Below are positions 21,847-33,350 of a stretch of 64,000 nucleotides of DNA, one piece after another. Every line of letters starts with the position of its first letter. Within the stretch, counting starts at the first letter, position 1. The notes below the pieces were generated by a model. That model searched no databases. It had not been told where the DNA came from and was given only the letters and a program-made list of their open reading frames with translations. The position numbers and the translations under genes are program-made. The DNA comes from Aaosphaeria pasadenensis (lineage: Eukaryota > Ascomycota > Dothideomycetes > Pleosporales), in contig JAKLMB010000036.1 of NCBI GenBank assembly GCA_022813625.1, positions 1 through 64,000 on the forward strand. The letters are read 5' to 3'.

Positions 21847-23518
21847 GGTTTTGTTGTTGGAACGTGTTGGTACAGACAGACAAGAAGAAATTTCTGCGAC
21901 TCAATGGATTCAAGGTTTCGATGTCGAAGTCGCGAGGGTTTTAGTCAGACCCAGGAAGAGGAGGAGAGGATTGATCAAGTTTTAAAAAAGGGAGGAACAC
22001 AAGGAAGGAACGAGGGAACACAAGTACCAAACTCCCGGGAGAGGAAATGGCGTGAGGAAGTAATGTTAAAGTGGCGACAGACGCGCTTCTTGTGCAAAAC
22101 GACAATCTCTTTCGTTTCAGGCGTGCCTCCACTCGAGATGAGTTGTCGTTGTTGTGTTGCGTCGCGCGTTTAGGACTTTTGGTGTGGGGAACCGAGATCG
22201 AAGTCTGAAGGAGTTGAAGCAAGTAAGATGATGACAACAACGCCGTGTAGTCCTCCTTCTTCCTTTATATAAAATTCCTGTCTGACTATTATGTGCTAAT
22301 CGGGACGAATAATCACGGCGACCTTCAAAGGTAGTCCGAGTTACGGGCCTTTCTTCATAAAATTTTGATGCTATTCCCCCCCTCTCTATGCCCAAGTCTG
22401 GATAAAGCTTTGATACCTTGAAGAGGGAGAAAAGAGGAGCTATGACCATCAACACCCGATACCGTGTCGTGATTGGTTGGCTACCTCTCGGAGGTGCCAG
22501 TCCCGCAGATCCGGGATTGCTGACAATTCCCAACTCACACGTCTCTGCTCACCAATCCTCAGACGATATTGAAGTTGCGAAATGGCGAGGACGTTGGGTT
22601 TTATGATTCGTGGTATTCTACATACGAAGATATAACGCAATTGTGAATAGGAGTAGGGGCGGTATGTTTCCGCATCAGATGCCGTCAAACGAATGAGGGC
22701 CTGCTGTCCCCCCCCTTGAATTGATTGAGTCCTTGCACTGATCATTGAAGCTTATACACGAGGGATTGTGATAATAAGTGTGCACTGTACAGTATGCTCG
22801 GGAGGTCCACACGGAGGTTTTAATCGGGACTTGGACATGTTTGTCGATCTTTCGATGTCTGGGCGTGTCAGGGTTCCTGTGCCTCTACCTCGTTAAACAA
22901 GAATGTTGATATGAGACATCCTTTCTAGCGTGTTCCCTTATGTCTTACAAGCTACAATGTTTTCAATTGGTGAAATTGTCTCGCGAATTTTAACACATGC
23001 ATCTGCTTACCACAATTCGCGAAGTGGTAGCACTGTGTTAATGATGGGTTGGTGTGAAGAACTGTAGAGGTCGTACCCCTCTCAGCATCTGGGTTTTTGA
23101 CCTGCGCTCAGGCGTTGGTGACATGTGCATACATGAGTCAGAGAGCCAGATACGTTTGTGCTATCTGTGCCGGACTTCTCTACTGTGGCTATAGTGATGC
23201 CTTGCCTCCATACGAACAAGCTTTTGGTCATTTCGTGCCCCACAAGAGCTATACCCTCATCTTGCATCAGGGTGAGTACAGCAACCGCCCGCTTGGGGAG
23301 CACAAAAACTTGGCCATTGCACATCTACTGCGAGAAGAGTGTGGGAAGATGGCGACCGTGTAATGCCGCCCATAATGGATTTTACATTTTGGTTTCGAAA
23401 TTTCCATAGCCATAGAGTCTATCTACGATACTATGGCTTTTCCCACACCACATGAACCTTCCCTGTCCTTTCCACATAACATGCATGCATCATGGGGCTC
23501 GATCTGGTCGTGTGCTGT
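21847..23518. other. Intergenic region with AMID promoter
   Basis: About 1.7 kb. The part near 21847-22280 is the AMID leader and promoter. Beyond it I see only short open frames without domain content. The NAC-beta 3' end lies at the right edge. Confidence 0.4.
22263..22271 (-). promoter_or_regulatory. TATA box, AMID gene (candidate)
   Basis: On the minus strand this reads TATATAAAG, a strong TATA-type sequence. It is 417 bp upstream of the AMID start, so a long 5' leader would be needed. Confidence 0.35.
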
Positions 23519-24447
23519 TTACTCGACGTCCTGCTTGGTCTCGAAGTTCTCGCCGGCGACGAGGTCCGGGATGTCGTCGTCATCCTCGTCGTCCTTCTTG
23601 TCACCGTCCTCACCCTTCTCCTTCTGCATGTTCTGGTAGCTCTCGGCGAGCTTGCGGAGCGAGGCGAGGGAGTCGGGGCCGAGCTGGTTGAGGATGCCGG
23701 GCACGAGCTCGGTGAGCTCCTTGTCCTCACCGTTGCCGTAGATGGCGAAGGTGTTGGCGGGGACGGAGGCGTGCACTAAATTCCGGTCAACATCTATTAT
23801 TCTTCCACTTGATCTTCCCACCCGAGTTCGATACTATCAAGCATACACCGCAAGCACAGGCACTCCATGAAAACACCGAGAGCGGGACAGCCGAGGCGCT
23901 CGACGTCGGGGAAGACCATAGTGGGATCGTAGTAAGGCGGGCGATGACCTACCCTTTGGTGCGGAGAAGTGGATGACGTTTCCGTCGCTCTTGAACATGT
24001 TGACCTCCTCGATGGCCTGGATGGGCTGCACGTTGATCTTCTTCAACTGTGCCTGGAGCTTCTTGTCGTCGGTACCGGCGCTCTTGTGGACCTTCTTGAC
24101 CTTCCTTCGGGGCGTGCCCTTGCCTCTGTAATTACGCATTAGCCTACACTTCCCATGATCTTCTCGCCGACCCCAAAAATTCCATGTCCGATTATTCCGT
24201 CTCTTCCTTCCTTTCTTCTCATTTTTTCCCCGAGTTCGGCGGCGGGGTTCAAGGTCATGAGGGGCGGGACGTTGGAGAATGACGGAGTTGCTTACCCTAC
24301 ACACATATGTCAGTCAATTGCTACCGGAAACAGGTCGGTTTGGTCCATTATGGCACATAGTAATTCATTTTTGTTCAAAGTAAATAAAAATGCCAACGTA
24401 CCGATGCGCACCGACGCTTGCATGCGCGCCAACTTTGCTTGATCCAT
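23519..24447 (-). CDS. EGD1: Nascent polypeptide-associated complex subunit beta
   Basis: Three minus-strand exons (24447-24402, 24123-23953, 23775-23519) give 157 residues. The sequence is a clear NAC-beta: start MDQAKLARMQASVRIGGKG, the basic ribosome-binding RRKVKK motif, then the NAC domain (INVQPIQAIEEVNMFKSDGN, VIHFSAPKVHASVPANTFAIYG) and an acidic C-terminus. With NAC-alpha it binds emerging nascent chains at the ribosome exit and prevents wrong targeting. Introns are unusually long for this window (278 and 177 nt), as in many fungal NAC genes. The first acceptor is AGAG with the second AG used; only that keeps the conserved RIGGKG reading. The gene symbol is by homology to yeast EGD1. 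Confidence 0.92.
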
Positions 24448-25064
24448 ATTTGCGGTGGGGGGAGAGGAAAAAGGTGTGGTGAGAGGGGAAAGGCTGCGGC
24501 AGGCAAAGGTTAGCCAACGGGACTCGAAAAACTGTCGAACGACGGGGACGAGTATTTTCTTTCGATTGGGAACGGGGGACTCGTGAGGGGATTCGTGTAC
24601 GCACTTTTATTTGACGCTGATAGGTGAGGGGGATGGTGATGAAGTTCGATATGGCTTCAATGTTCGCACCGTCGGAGAAACTGCGGGCCGCCGATTGTGT
24701 GCCTCGCTTGTGTGCGAAAAAGGTCGAAAATCAATCACTCATTGCATGCGACAAAGCATTCCGGCACGTCACCACCAACGAACAACACCCGATTTACATT
24801 ATTTTCTAGATGATTCACACAATTTTGGAACCATGAGCACAGCATTTTCACCTCCTTGAATTTCAAAGCTTCTTCCTGCCGAAATGAGGATTTGAGATCG
24901 AGCCGAGCGCTTGGCCAATCAGAGCCGACTCATGATCAAATCCAAGGAGCTAAACTACATCAAGAATTCAAGATGGTCGATATGGTATCAATGTTATTCG
25001 TTATTCATTTCAGCGCAATATATATACAATCTTCAGCTGTCCCAATCCTCCCAATTGCACGCTT
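24448..25064. other. NAC-beta promoter and BIM1-like gene 3' region
   Basis: About 620 bp. The NAC-beta leader is at the left. I see no TATA box or gene. Confidence 0.4.
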
Positions 25065-25794
25065 CTACAACAGAGCCAGACCTGCCACTCCGACCACACC
25101 CATAGCCCACGAAATGGCAGTTGGGTGAGCTGCGAGACCGGGAGATTGAGTGGCTGCAGGTGCTCCGGTTCCACTTGCAGATGTCGAATGTCCGCTGTGG
25201 TCGGTGGTGGTCTCGTTGGGGTTTCCTTGGACGTTCTCGGCGGTGACCTTGAAGCCCGTGTTGTTCTTGCAATTGCCGCTGAGATCCTCGGATACAGTTG
25301 TTCTCAGCGTGATGTCGGCGCACTATTGAAACAATTAGCTTCGCTTTCCTTTATGCCATACCGTGGCGGCAATCTTGCGAATATCTTACCTGGTAGAGAC
25401 CGCCCGTGGGATCACCGTTCGTGACGACCTGGATGGTAGCAGGCGTACCATCGGAAACATTGATACCGCTCGGGAGACTCAATGCGCCGATACAAAAGTC
25501 GCCCAGACCCTCAATAGAGAAGGTGGGACGCAGCGTGACGTTGAAGTTCTCTCCCGGGTCCTCACCAATGGCGAGGAGGACCTTGACGTTGGTCTGCGCG
25601 TGCTCCATCTTGAGCTGGACGGGTGCTCCGCTCATGGGCCAGTCGGTACGGGGAGTCTTGACGCTGTTGGCGCCTCCGCAGGGAAAATTGACGGCTTGAG
25701 CATGGTTGGAGTCGCGCGGCGTGGGCCAATCGATGTCGAAGTGGGCGGCGGCGAGGGGGAGGATCGCGAGGAGCGGGAGTGCGTTGGACAGCAT
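25065..25794 (-). CDS. BIM1-like (X325, LPMO-like) copper-binding surface protein
   Basis: Two minus-strand exons (25794-25390 and 25322-25065) give 220 residues. A signal peptide of 17 residues ends in AAA, so the mature chain would start with His18, the copper-brace His of the X325/BIM1 family (mature start HFDIDWPT). The family Cys and the FPCGG, FCIGALSLP and YQCADITL segments are present. The C-terminus has a Ser/Thr/Ala-rich stretch followed by a hydrophobic tail typical of a GPI anchor signal. In Cryptococcus, Bim1 works at the cell surface with Ctr1 in copper import; X325 proteins resemble LPMOs but do not cleave polysaccharide. It lies next to the Ctr copper transporter on the same strand. 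Confidence 0.88.
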
Positions 25795-27036
25795 TGTGGT
25801 GAAGGGTATCAGGATGTATGGATGAATTGTAGAGGATGAGAGTAAGCTCAAGCAGAAGAGAGAAGGCCGAACGTTCACAAAGAAGGTCAATGGATTGAGG
25901 AAGTTGGAACAAGGTGGACGCGAATTGAATTTACCAGAACCCGAAGAATTGGGCAAGCTACCTTACTTATTGAGCTGCAAGAGAGCTCTCCTCCCATTGA
26001 TCGTATCTAGCTCTCCTCTCACTGTAACACCCGCCGCACTTAGACAGTAAGACACACACATAGGAATCAGGAGCCGTTCATTCCGTTCTTAGCCCTGCGC
26101 GTGGCGGGTGCCAGGAGTAGTTGCGCATGTTTAGAGAATCGAACTAGAACTGAATACGGTAGGCAAGAGGTCAGAGATCAGCGAGGGCGGACATCAAGGT
26201 GTGACGGGGATGTAGAAAGTAGAGGGTAAGTAGCGAATATTCCATGGTGTAATACAGTAGTATAGCATGGAGGACGGCGTAGTATTTACTACTGTGCACG
26301 GCAGAGCAGAGAAGAGAGGCCAATATGAGAGGAATAATTGACCAGAAAGAGGTCGAGGCCGAGATGGTTGAGTTGAGAAGTCGAGAAGTTGAGAGAGAAT
26401 GAGCAAGTTTCCGGGGCTGTGGGCTGCCTTTGGCTGCATTTGCAGTTGCATTTGCAGGTGGCCAGGGCCAGGGTCTCCACGGTACATCTACTATCTACTC
26501 GTAGCTTGGTACAGTACTAGCACCCTTTCACCACCAACACCATCGCCATGCGAGACCCCACCGTACGAACAGCCTTTAGCTGATTATGGCATCTTTTGAG
26601 GATTCGCGAGAGTAAATTGTCGGTAATAACATGGAAAAGATTTCAAACGTCTGTCTCCACAAGTACGGCAACATCAAGCTTTTGGCTAGCGGCTGTGGCA
26701 GATGGCCGACGCATGCATGTACCGGTAAAGAAATGGGTTGGTATCGTATATACCTAGTATACAGCAGACAAATCTTCCGTGAGTGAAAGTAAGAGATTAG
26801 GTAGAATTATTATATTGATGCTTGTTGGGCTACAGATGCTGGACCCTGCAGCACTCTATCTAGACGACGTAGCCTGAACCATTTCCCTTTCACAGGGAAC
26901 CCTCCCACGATAAAGAATACGCCAAGCGCTGTGCTTGATTTCCTTTCCACTCCCGAGAACGCCTTGAAAATTGAAGCTAACAATGGAAGATGCTAACAGA
27001 ACATGAGAGAGAGGGGCATTGTCATTAAATCCTTCG
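25795..27036. other. Intergenic region between BIM1-like and Ctr genes
   Basis: About 1.2 kb. It should hold the BIM1-like promoter (left) and the Ctr 3' end (right). I searched by eye for the Mac1/Cuf1-type TTTGCTC element and did not see a perfect copy. Confidence 0.4.
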
Positions 27037-27700
27037 TTACATGGTCATTGCACCGTGGCCGAACCTGCCGAGTGCCAACTCTCCGATGAAAGCACCAGCG
27101 AGTACGGACAAGAAGTAGCCAACGTTGTAGGTCATGACTGCCAACATGCTGCGTGATTCGTTAGCGACAGAGCGTGGCCTCGGATGGGGGAGTTAATGTA
27201 AAGGAAATCAATACGTACAGGAGATAACCAATTCCAACACCAATGGTCGTGATGAACGCTCGAGGAAGGTCGACGCTGAATCTCCATGGTTGAGTGTGGC
27301 TGACGGGCGCAGAGACGACCCGGACGTGCTCTTCGACTCCGTTGGCAGTAAGGATTCCCGTCATGGAGGATGCGTCATTGGCCTTGTCGCCGACCGTCTG
27401 CTGGTCTGCCACCACGACGTATCTCCGCTTGAGCGCGGCTGCCTGGGCTTTTGCATCTAGCCATGCTCTCGCGGTGAAGACAACGCGGAGGAGGATGGCG
27501 AGGAGGATTAGGAAGATGCAGGTTCCTGCGTAGGCGCCAGCGCTTGACGGGGTCCAGCCTTCCGAGTAGAGCGGAGTGTTGGTGGCCGTGAAGAAGGACA
27601 TTTGCATTCCCATGGAGTGGTCCATTCCGCCCATGGATCCCTCTGTGGATGGGGATGCCGTTGCCGTTGGCATCATTTCGTGACCTTCGTGGGCAACCAT
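27037..27700 (-). CDS. Ctr-family high-affinity copper transporter
   Basis: Two minus-strand exons (27700-27219 and 27148-27037) give 197 residues. The extracellular head is rich in His and Met (MVAHEGHEMM, then GSMGGMDHSMGMQM), which collects Cu(I). Three membrane segments follow: one at about residues 55-77, one split by the intron that bears the essential MxxxM motif (MLAVM), and a third with the GxxxG motif (GAFIG). Trimers of such proteins import Cu(I) across the plasma membrane or vacuole. The 70-nt intron falls just before the MxxxM motif, and the join is phase-consistent. A TATATAT stretch about 145 bp upstream (27845-27852) may be its TATA box. Confidence 0.93.
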
Positions 27701-28878
27701 TTTCGGAATTGGATATAGGGATTTGTTTGGAGAGGCGGGTATTATGGAGGAGGAATAATTCTTGCTTGAGAGATGGAGATGCTAGTTGTGGGTGTTGAGT
27801 TCCAGACTACCGTTGAGAAGGTTGGATTGACAGGGCCCGGCCGAATATATACAACGGGGCCAGAAGTCGAGAAAATGTTAGGCGAGCCGGGGTTGCTTGG
27901 GTGGGGACGAGTGTATTTGCAGTGCGCATGGAAGAGCGAGCATTAACGCATAGGCAATGGTGATGAGGGCGTTTCGATGTGCAAGGTGTTCTAGTGGTGC
28001 CGAGAACAATTGCGGTCGATCTTGCGACAGACAAGAAGTTACAAGAGATGACAAGAGCTGGATTGTGAGGCGTGGGGTGTCGCGGAATGTCGTTGTACAA
28101 GTACAGTTACGAGTACGAATTCGACAGTACGGGTCAGTCCAGTAGGTGAGGTACCTAGTGAAGAAGAGGAAGAGGAGGATTGTTTTCTTTTTTGTCCGTC
28201 GGATTATTGGGACAAAGAGGACGGCGGGATTGGAGTGTTTAATAATAGAAGGTTAGGATGCCGGGGTTGTTGGATGAGGGGGAGAAGGAAAAAGGAAGAT
28301 GGAACGAAGAGAAGAATATCTGGTCTCACCACATCGTGAAGTCTCTTGGGTACTGGGTACTCTTGGGTGTCTCTCTCTAACCAACTCATACAGTACAATA
28401 CGGCCAACAACTCCCTCACCCACTGCTCGGCTATCTATCTATCTAGTTCCCTTCTACCTGGTAGTCAGCGACAATAGTCCCGAGTCCGTTGTTTGTTCTA
28501 TGGTGGGAAGTGGGTAATGGGGGTTGTGGTCGGCTGGTCTAGTCCCTTGTGGGTGTTCCTGTGGAGTTTTTTTGCGATCGTTTGAGCAAGTTTTGATTGG
28601 CCACCCCTCGACCACTTCCTTCCAGTTCTACAGTGCACAGTTGCCATTGGGAGAAAGAACCACCTCCATTCCACCTTCCTTGCCCGTTCTACCTATCCAC
28701 CCACCTATCCAACTACCCACTTGGGTACTCGTGCGTGCCAATAGCCAAACATATTCCTCCTCCTCTTCTTCTCTCTCCATTCCCCTCTACCGCCACAAAA
28801 ACATCATCGCCATCAATTGAACACCACACAGTATTGTAATACGTACAACAATCCTCGTACCCGGTGGATCTACACTCG

Positions 28879-28910
28879 CTCAACTCAACTCAACTCAACT
28901 CAACTCAACT
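28879..28910 (+). repeat. CTCAA pentanucleotide microsatellite
   Basis: Six perfect CTCAA copies are followed by a partial copy. The repeat lies about 520 bp before the reductase start. Confidence 0.9.
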
Positions 28911-29023
28911 CAGATCATAACTCAACCCTTCGCTAAAAACACCACGCGGCTGCCGGCATTCAATCCTCGTCTCACTCGCCAAGTTGTACGCAGCCATCAC
29001 TGAGAAGATTAGCGTCTATATTC

Positions 29024-29045
29024 ACTCCACTCCACTCCACTCCAC
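29024..29045 (+). repeat. ACTCC pentanucleotide microsatellite
   Basis: Four perfect ACTCC copies stand in a CT-rich leader before the metalloreductase gene. Confidence 0.85.
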
Positions 29046-29427
29046 TACTACGTACTCACTGATCACTCTACCTCTACCTATCTCTCCCATCATCCATCAT
29101 CTTTTCTTTCTCAACCTCACATCTACCGCTCCTCTGCCTGTCCTACGTTTCAATTACTCATCAACCTCCTCCTTGGTCACGGATACCACGGATCTCTTCG
29201 TCACTTATCTCTCGATTCTTCATCCTAATGAATCTGCTCATGATGAATTGAATCCTCCCGCCACAACCCCACATCTCATACTTGTACTCGTACATGGCTA
29301 CCTCTAGAAATCATCTGCTGCTTGTACGATTCTGGTGCTTCGCCTTTTGATTCTTTTTTGAAACCGCAAAACAAAGCTTGCGTCTCTGACATCTCCCGAA
29401 TCGTGTCGAGCCCACTTCAGCGCCATC

Positions 29428-31634
29428 ATGTCGCATAACCATGCTGCCATGGGCGGAATGTCCATGGATGGACTGCCCACCCTCTTCGAGTTTCCACACT
29501 ACTATTGGGCTGTCGTTGGCAGCGTCGTCGGCGTCGCAACGCTTGCCAACATCTACAACCATGTTCTTTGCAACCAGAGGTCAGTCGCCTCTTGATCGCA
29601 ATATATGCAACTTCCAACTAATGCGATCCCAGATTAGCTGCAGCACGAGCAGGTCTAGCAAAACCAGCAAAACCAACTTCGTGGATTCCATCAACGGTCG
29701 CAACACTTTACGCCGTCACTCGGGAGTTTTCTAACTTTTCCTATCGAATCCCAATTAAAGATCGCATAGTGCGATTACCTACCTTTGGGAGAACAAGCCT
29801 GATCGTGGGCAATCTAATCGTCCTGCTAGTCCTTTGCTTTTATGGGTTTGACCTAAACGCAAGATGGAAGCGTCAAGACATAGGCTACCGCTGTGGCTTC
29901 GTTACCATCGCCCAGATCCCTCTTATCTTTCTGTTGGCTGGTAAGAATAACATCATCGGATACTTGAGCGGTATCAGCCACGAACGTCTGAATTGGCTGC
30001 ATCGTTGGTGCGCAAGATGTATGCTGCTGACAGCAACCCTTCACATGGGCTACCTCTTTGCGGACTGGGCTCCTTATGATTACATTGGTACCCAGATCAA
30101 AGAGAATCCGATCGTGCAAAAGGGCATGGTTGCTTGGGTCATGTTGGTCTGGATCGTCTTCAGCTCGATGACGCCTATTCGAGGTTGGAGCTACGAGGTA
30201 TTCGTCCTACAACACCTTGTTTCCTTTGCAGTATTCATCGGTTTCGTCTATATCCATACCCCAGCCGAGGTCCATGGCTACATCTGGGCCCCCGTTGCAA
30301 TCTTCTGGTTTGACCGTGTCGTACGTGCTATGCGAGTCGTGTACGCAAACTTGTCTTTCTTCCACCCCAAAACGCAGAGCCCCACCAAAGCGAGAAGCCT
30401 CTGGGCGTGCCAGGCCGAATTCGTTCCTCTCCCCCACCAAACCACCCGGATTATCATCAAAGACCCTCCGATTTCTTGGACCCCGGGCCAACATGTTTTT
30501 CTTTCATGCCATTCGATTGTGCCACTACAGAGCCATCCATTTACTGTCGCTTCCATCCCATCTGATGGAAAAATGGAGTTCTTGGTAAAGTCGGAAGCTG
30601 GGGGGACGAAACGCTTCTTCAGACACGCCGAGAAAACACACGGACTCCCCGCATCCTCGGGGAAATCATGCATTAAAACGGTTGCAATTGAAGGCCCCTA
30701 TGGATGCTTGCGACCGCTTCGGCAGTTCGATAGCGTCGTCTTACTAGCCGGAAGCACAGGTGCTACATTCACGATGCCATTGCTGCGCGATATTCTCCGA
30801 GGTTGGACAGAAAATGCAGACCTTCCCACGGGTTCGTCATCGTTATTCCAGACACGAGGTGGTGCTGTGACACGTAGTGTGCGTTTCGTCTGGGTCGTGA
30901 AGAGTCGAGGGCAATTAGGTTGGTTTTCTGACCAACTATCGACCGTCTACGCCGAGTTCCAGTCCCTCCAGGAAAGGCTGAGAGATATCAAGCTGGAACT
31001 GACTGTATATGTGACTTGCGATGATACTTTTACAGAAGAGCACAAGACATTGTTGTCCACTTTCGCAGCTATAAATCCTGACGCACCACCCAAGAAGGAG
31101 AAGGAGCCAGAGCATGGGACGGTCGAGATTCGTAACAGAAACGCATCCTTGGACGAGCCCGAGAAAAAGAAAGCAAAGTTCACAGACGATTCCCGAGAAG
31201 AAATAACAGAGTTGACCAGGATCAACACTCTGCCCGAGAATGCCAAAACATGCGGCCCGAATGGGACATGTTGTTGCAAGACCACGGTTGACGAAGAGGA
31301 CCAGGACGAGATCGCACCCTGTTGCTGCTGTGGGCCCAGTACATCGGCACCCGATACCCCGCGTCGATCCAACGGATCTTCAGTGTCTGCATATCCACCG
31401 AAGCTTCTGATGAACCCATCTATCGCGGTATTCGGGGGCCGACCAAACCCTCGAAATATCATCAGGAAGTCACTGGAGCAAGCGATGGGTGAATCGGCAG
31501 TTGTTGTGTGCGGGCCACAGGGACTGGTCGCTGATGTCAAGCGAGATGTTGTTTCCTTGAGTGATGAACGTGCGGTCCACAAAGGAACAGGTGCACAAGG
31601 CATATACTTGCATACCGAGAGTTTTGGTTATTGA
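29428..31634 (+). CDS. Ferric/cupric metalloreductase (FRE family) with copper-binding head
   Basis: Two exons (29428-29579 and 29633-31634) give 717 residues. The N-terminus is Met/His-rich (MSHNHAAMGGMSMDG) before the first membrane span. The ferric reductase membrane domain follows, with heme-ligand candidates in the LHRWCARCMLL, LHMGYLF and LQHLVSF/YIHTP segments. Then come the FAD motif HPFTVAS and the C-terminal NADPH motif VVCGPQG. An insert between the FAD and NADPH parts holds two Cys clusters (nt 31251-31280, CGPNGTCCCK, and 31320-31334, CCCCG). Family members reduce Fe(III) and Cu(II) at the plasma membrane for uptake. The Met/His head resembles that of the Ctr protein encoded divergently, which points to copper rather than iron. 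Confidence 0.9.
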
Positions 31635-32240
31635 TTTATAAAGATGGTCATAAAGGCCAAGGAGTTCAAGCATCACAAGGTGAAAAGGGCGTTTCTACAC
31701 TGGAGCATTACAGGTTTATAAGGACATACCCTGTTGGTTTGGCATTTTGCTTTGGCCGTCATTTTCCGTACGCGAATACTCAATCCCAATACCAGACGTT
31801 CTATCATGATGGAACTATCTCATTCCCCTATGTGATTACAGGGCAGCCCTTTTCTATTGTGACTGGATTGTTGACTTGGTCATCAAAATTCACTTTTAGA
31901 CAAGCCATCATGTCTTGAACAACTAAATTGGAATGAATTGGGGGTACTATGTTTGTTACTACAAAGCACTGGATGAGGGACAGACCACTATATTAAGGCA
32001 ATACACTAAATACAAGTTATATACAATTACATTCAATCTCTCTAATGAGAGGGATGAAGTGGAGTGCCCATACTAGTCCAACCAGGCTAGTCCGATACCC
32101 CGCGATCGTCAGGGCAAATCGGCAATGTCATCATCGACCTTCAACTTTTGGACCCTTAACCAATATTATGGAAAACAAGCCAAAGTAGATATTCGTCCAG
32201 CCATGTTGGTAGCCCAATTCTTCAACATGCACAGCACACA
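31635..32240. other. Intergenic region, no gene seen
   Basis: About 600 bp between the reductase stop and the next gene. Nothing recognisable. Confidence 0.4.
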
Positions 32241-33124
32241 ATGCGTCCGTGGTCTCTCATATCACCAGCGTCCCGAGGCATTGGTCTCGCCTTGACGAGA
32301 CAGGTGTTGCAAACCACCAATGTCCCTGTCGTCGCAACCGCGAGGAAAGACCTCGATGCCGCAAAGAGGGATATCCTGAAAGGTCTCGACGTCAATCCCG
32401 ATAGATTGAAAATACTCGAAGTGGACTTTTTAGGTATTCATCCCACGCAGTCAAAAACGAACCAAGTAACTAAAGACTCAATGAAGAGGAATCCACACTC
32501 GCAGCCGCCGCCGCAGCATGCAAAGAAGCATTCCCCCTCGACTCCCACCACCTCCACCTATCATTCATCCTGCCCGGCATCCTATTCCCTGAGAAGTCGC
32601 CCGCGCAAATCGACGCAGACTCCACGCTTCTCACCTTCCGCACCAACACGATCGGCCCCATGCTAATGCTCAAGCACTTCTCGCCCTTCCTCCCCCGGAA
32701 AGCCAGCAAACAGAATGCCAAAAGCAGCAATCGTAGCAACGAGGAAGACGACCCCTCCGCACTCCACGGGGGCCTCCCACCTAGCGCCGTCATGGCCCTG
32801 ATGTCCGCGCGCGTGGGCAGCGTGTCGGACAACCGGCTCGGCGGCTGGTACTCGTACCGCGCGTCTAAAGCCGCCGTCAACCAGATCGTCAAAACGTTCG
32901 ACAACCACCTGCGCAACGCGAGCGGGGACCGCGCCTTCGCGGTCGGACTGCACCCGGGCACGGTGAAGACGGAGTTCAGCAGGGAGTTTTGGGGCAATGT
33001 GAGGGAGGGGAAACTGTTTGAGGCGGATTTTGCGGCGGAGAGGTTGCTGGACGTCGTTAAGGGGGTTGGGGTGGAGGGGAGGGGGAGGTGTTGGGATTGG
33101 GAGGGGAAGGAGGTTTTGCCTTGA
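32241..33124 (+). CDS. Short-chain dehydrogenase/reductase (sniffer/CsgA-like)
   Basis: Two exons (32241-32433 and 32487-33124) give 276 residues. The nucleotide-binding start is SPASRGIGLAL (the usual TGASRGIG with two changes at its first residues), strand 3 has DFLEEST, the active site is YRASK with a preceding MSARVGS, and the PGTVKTEF segment follows. Such enzymes reduce or oxidise carbonyl compounds with NAD(P)H. An extra hydrophilic loop (KASKQNAKSSNRSNEED) is inserted before the active site. The 53-nt intron has a TAACTAAAG branch site and a weak acceptor, but the join keeps frame. The 3' half is much more GC-rich than the 5' half. Confidence 0.83.
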
Positions 33125-33350
33125 TGTGTGGAGTGGTTTGGTTGGCATGGATCTTTGGATGATGAGGGTCATGGTATGCTTTTAGGTCATGTCTTCACGT
33201 ATGGGTCATTGCTTGAATGATCTATTGGCGTTGAATCATCTTTGGTATGGTAATAAAGTGGTATTATATGAATGGCGACCCATGAGCTCAGCTATGGGAG
33301 CCTGATATAGAAAACGTACCCTAGTGACAGGAATTCGATTTTGGTCACGC

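Larger units (their letters stand above)
27701..29427. promoter_or_regulatory. Divergent region between Ctr transporter and metalloreductase
   Basis: A 1.7 kb region separates the two start codons. On the left a TATATAT element (27845-27852) serves the Ctr gene. On the right, the probable leader of the reductase carries two pentanucleotide microsatellites (CTCAA, 28879-28908; ACTCC, from 29024) and is CT-rich. No perfect copper-response element was seen; the sequence near 28580 (TTTGAGCAAG) is only similar to one. Confidence 0.45.

Noticed and set aside
25795..29427. Copper-response elements (TTTGCTC or reverse) in the copper block
   Set aside because: I found only near matches, such as the sequence near 28580; no perfect copy was seen by eye.
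30947..31603. 218-codon minus-strand frame opposite the metalloreductase
   Set aside because: Antisense shadow of a well-supported reductase C-terminus.
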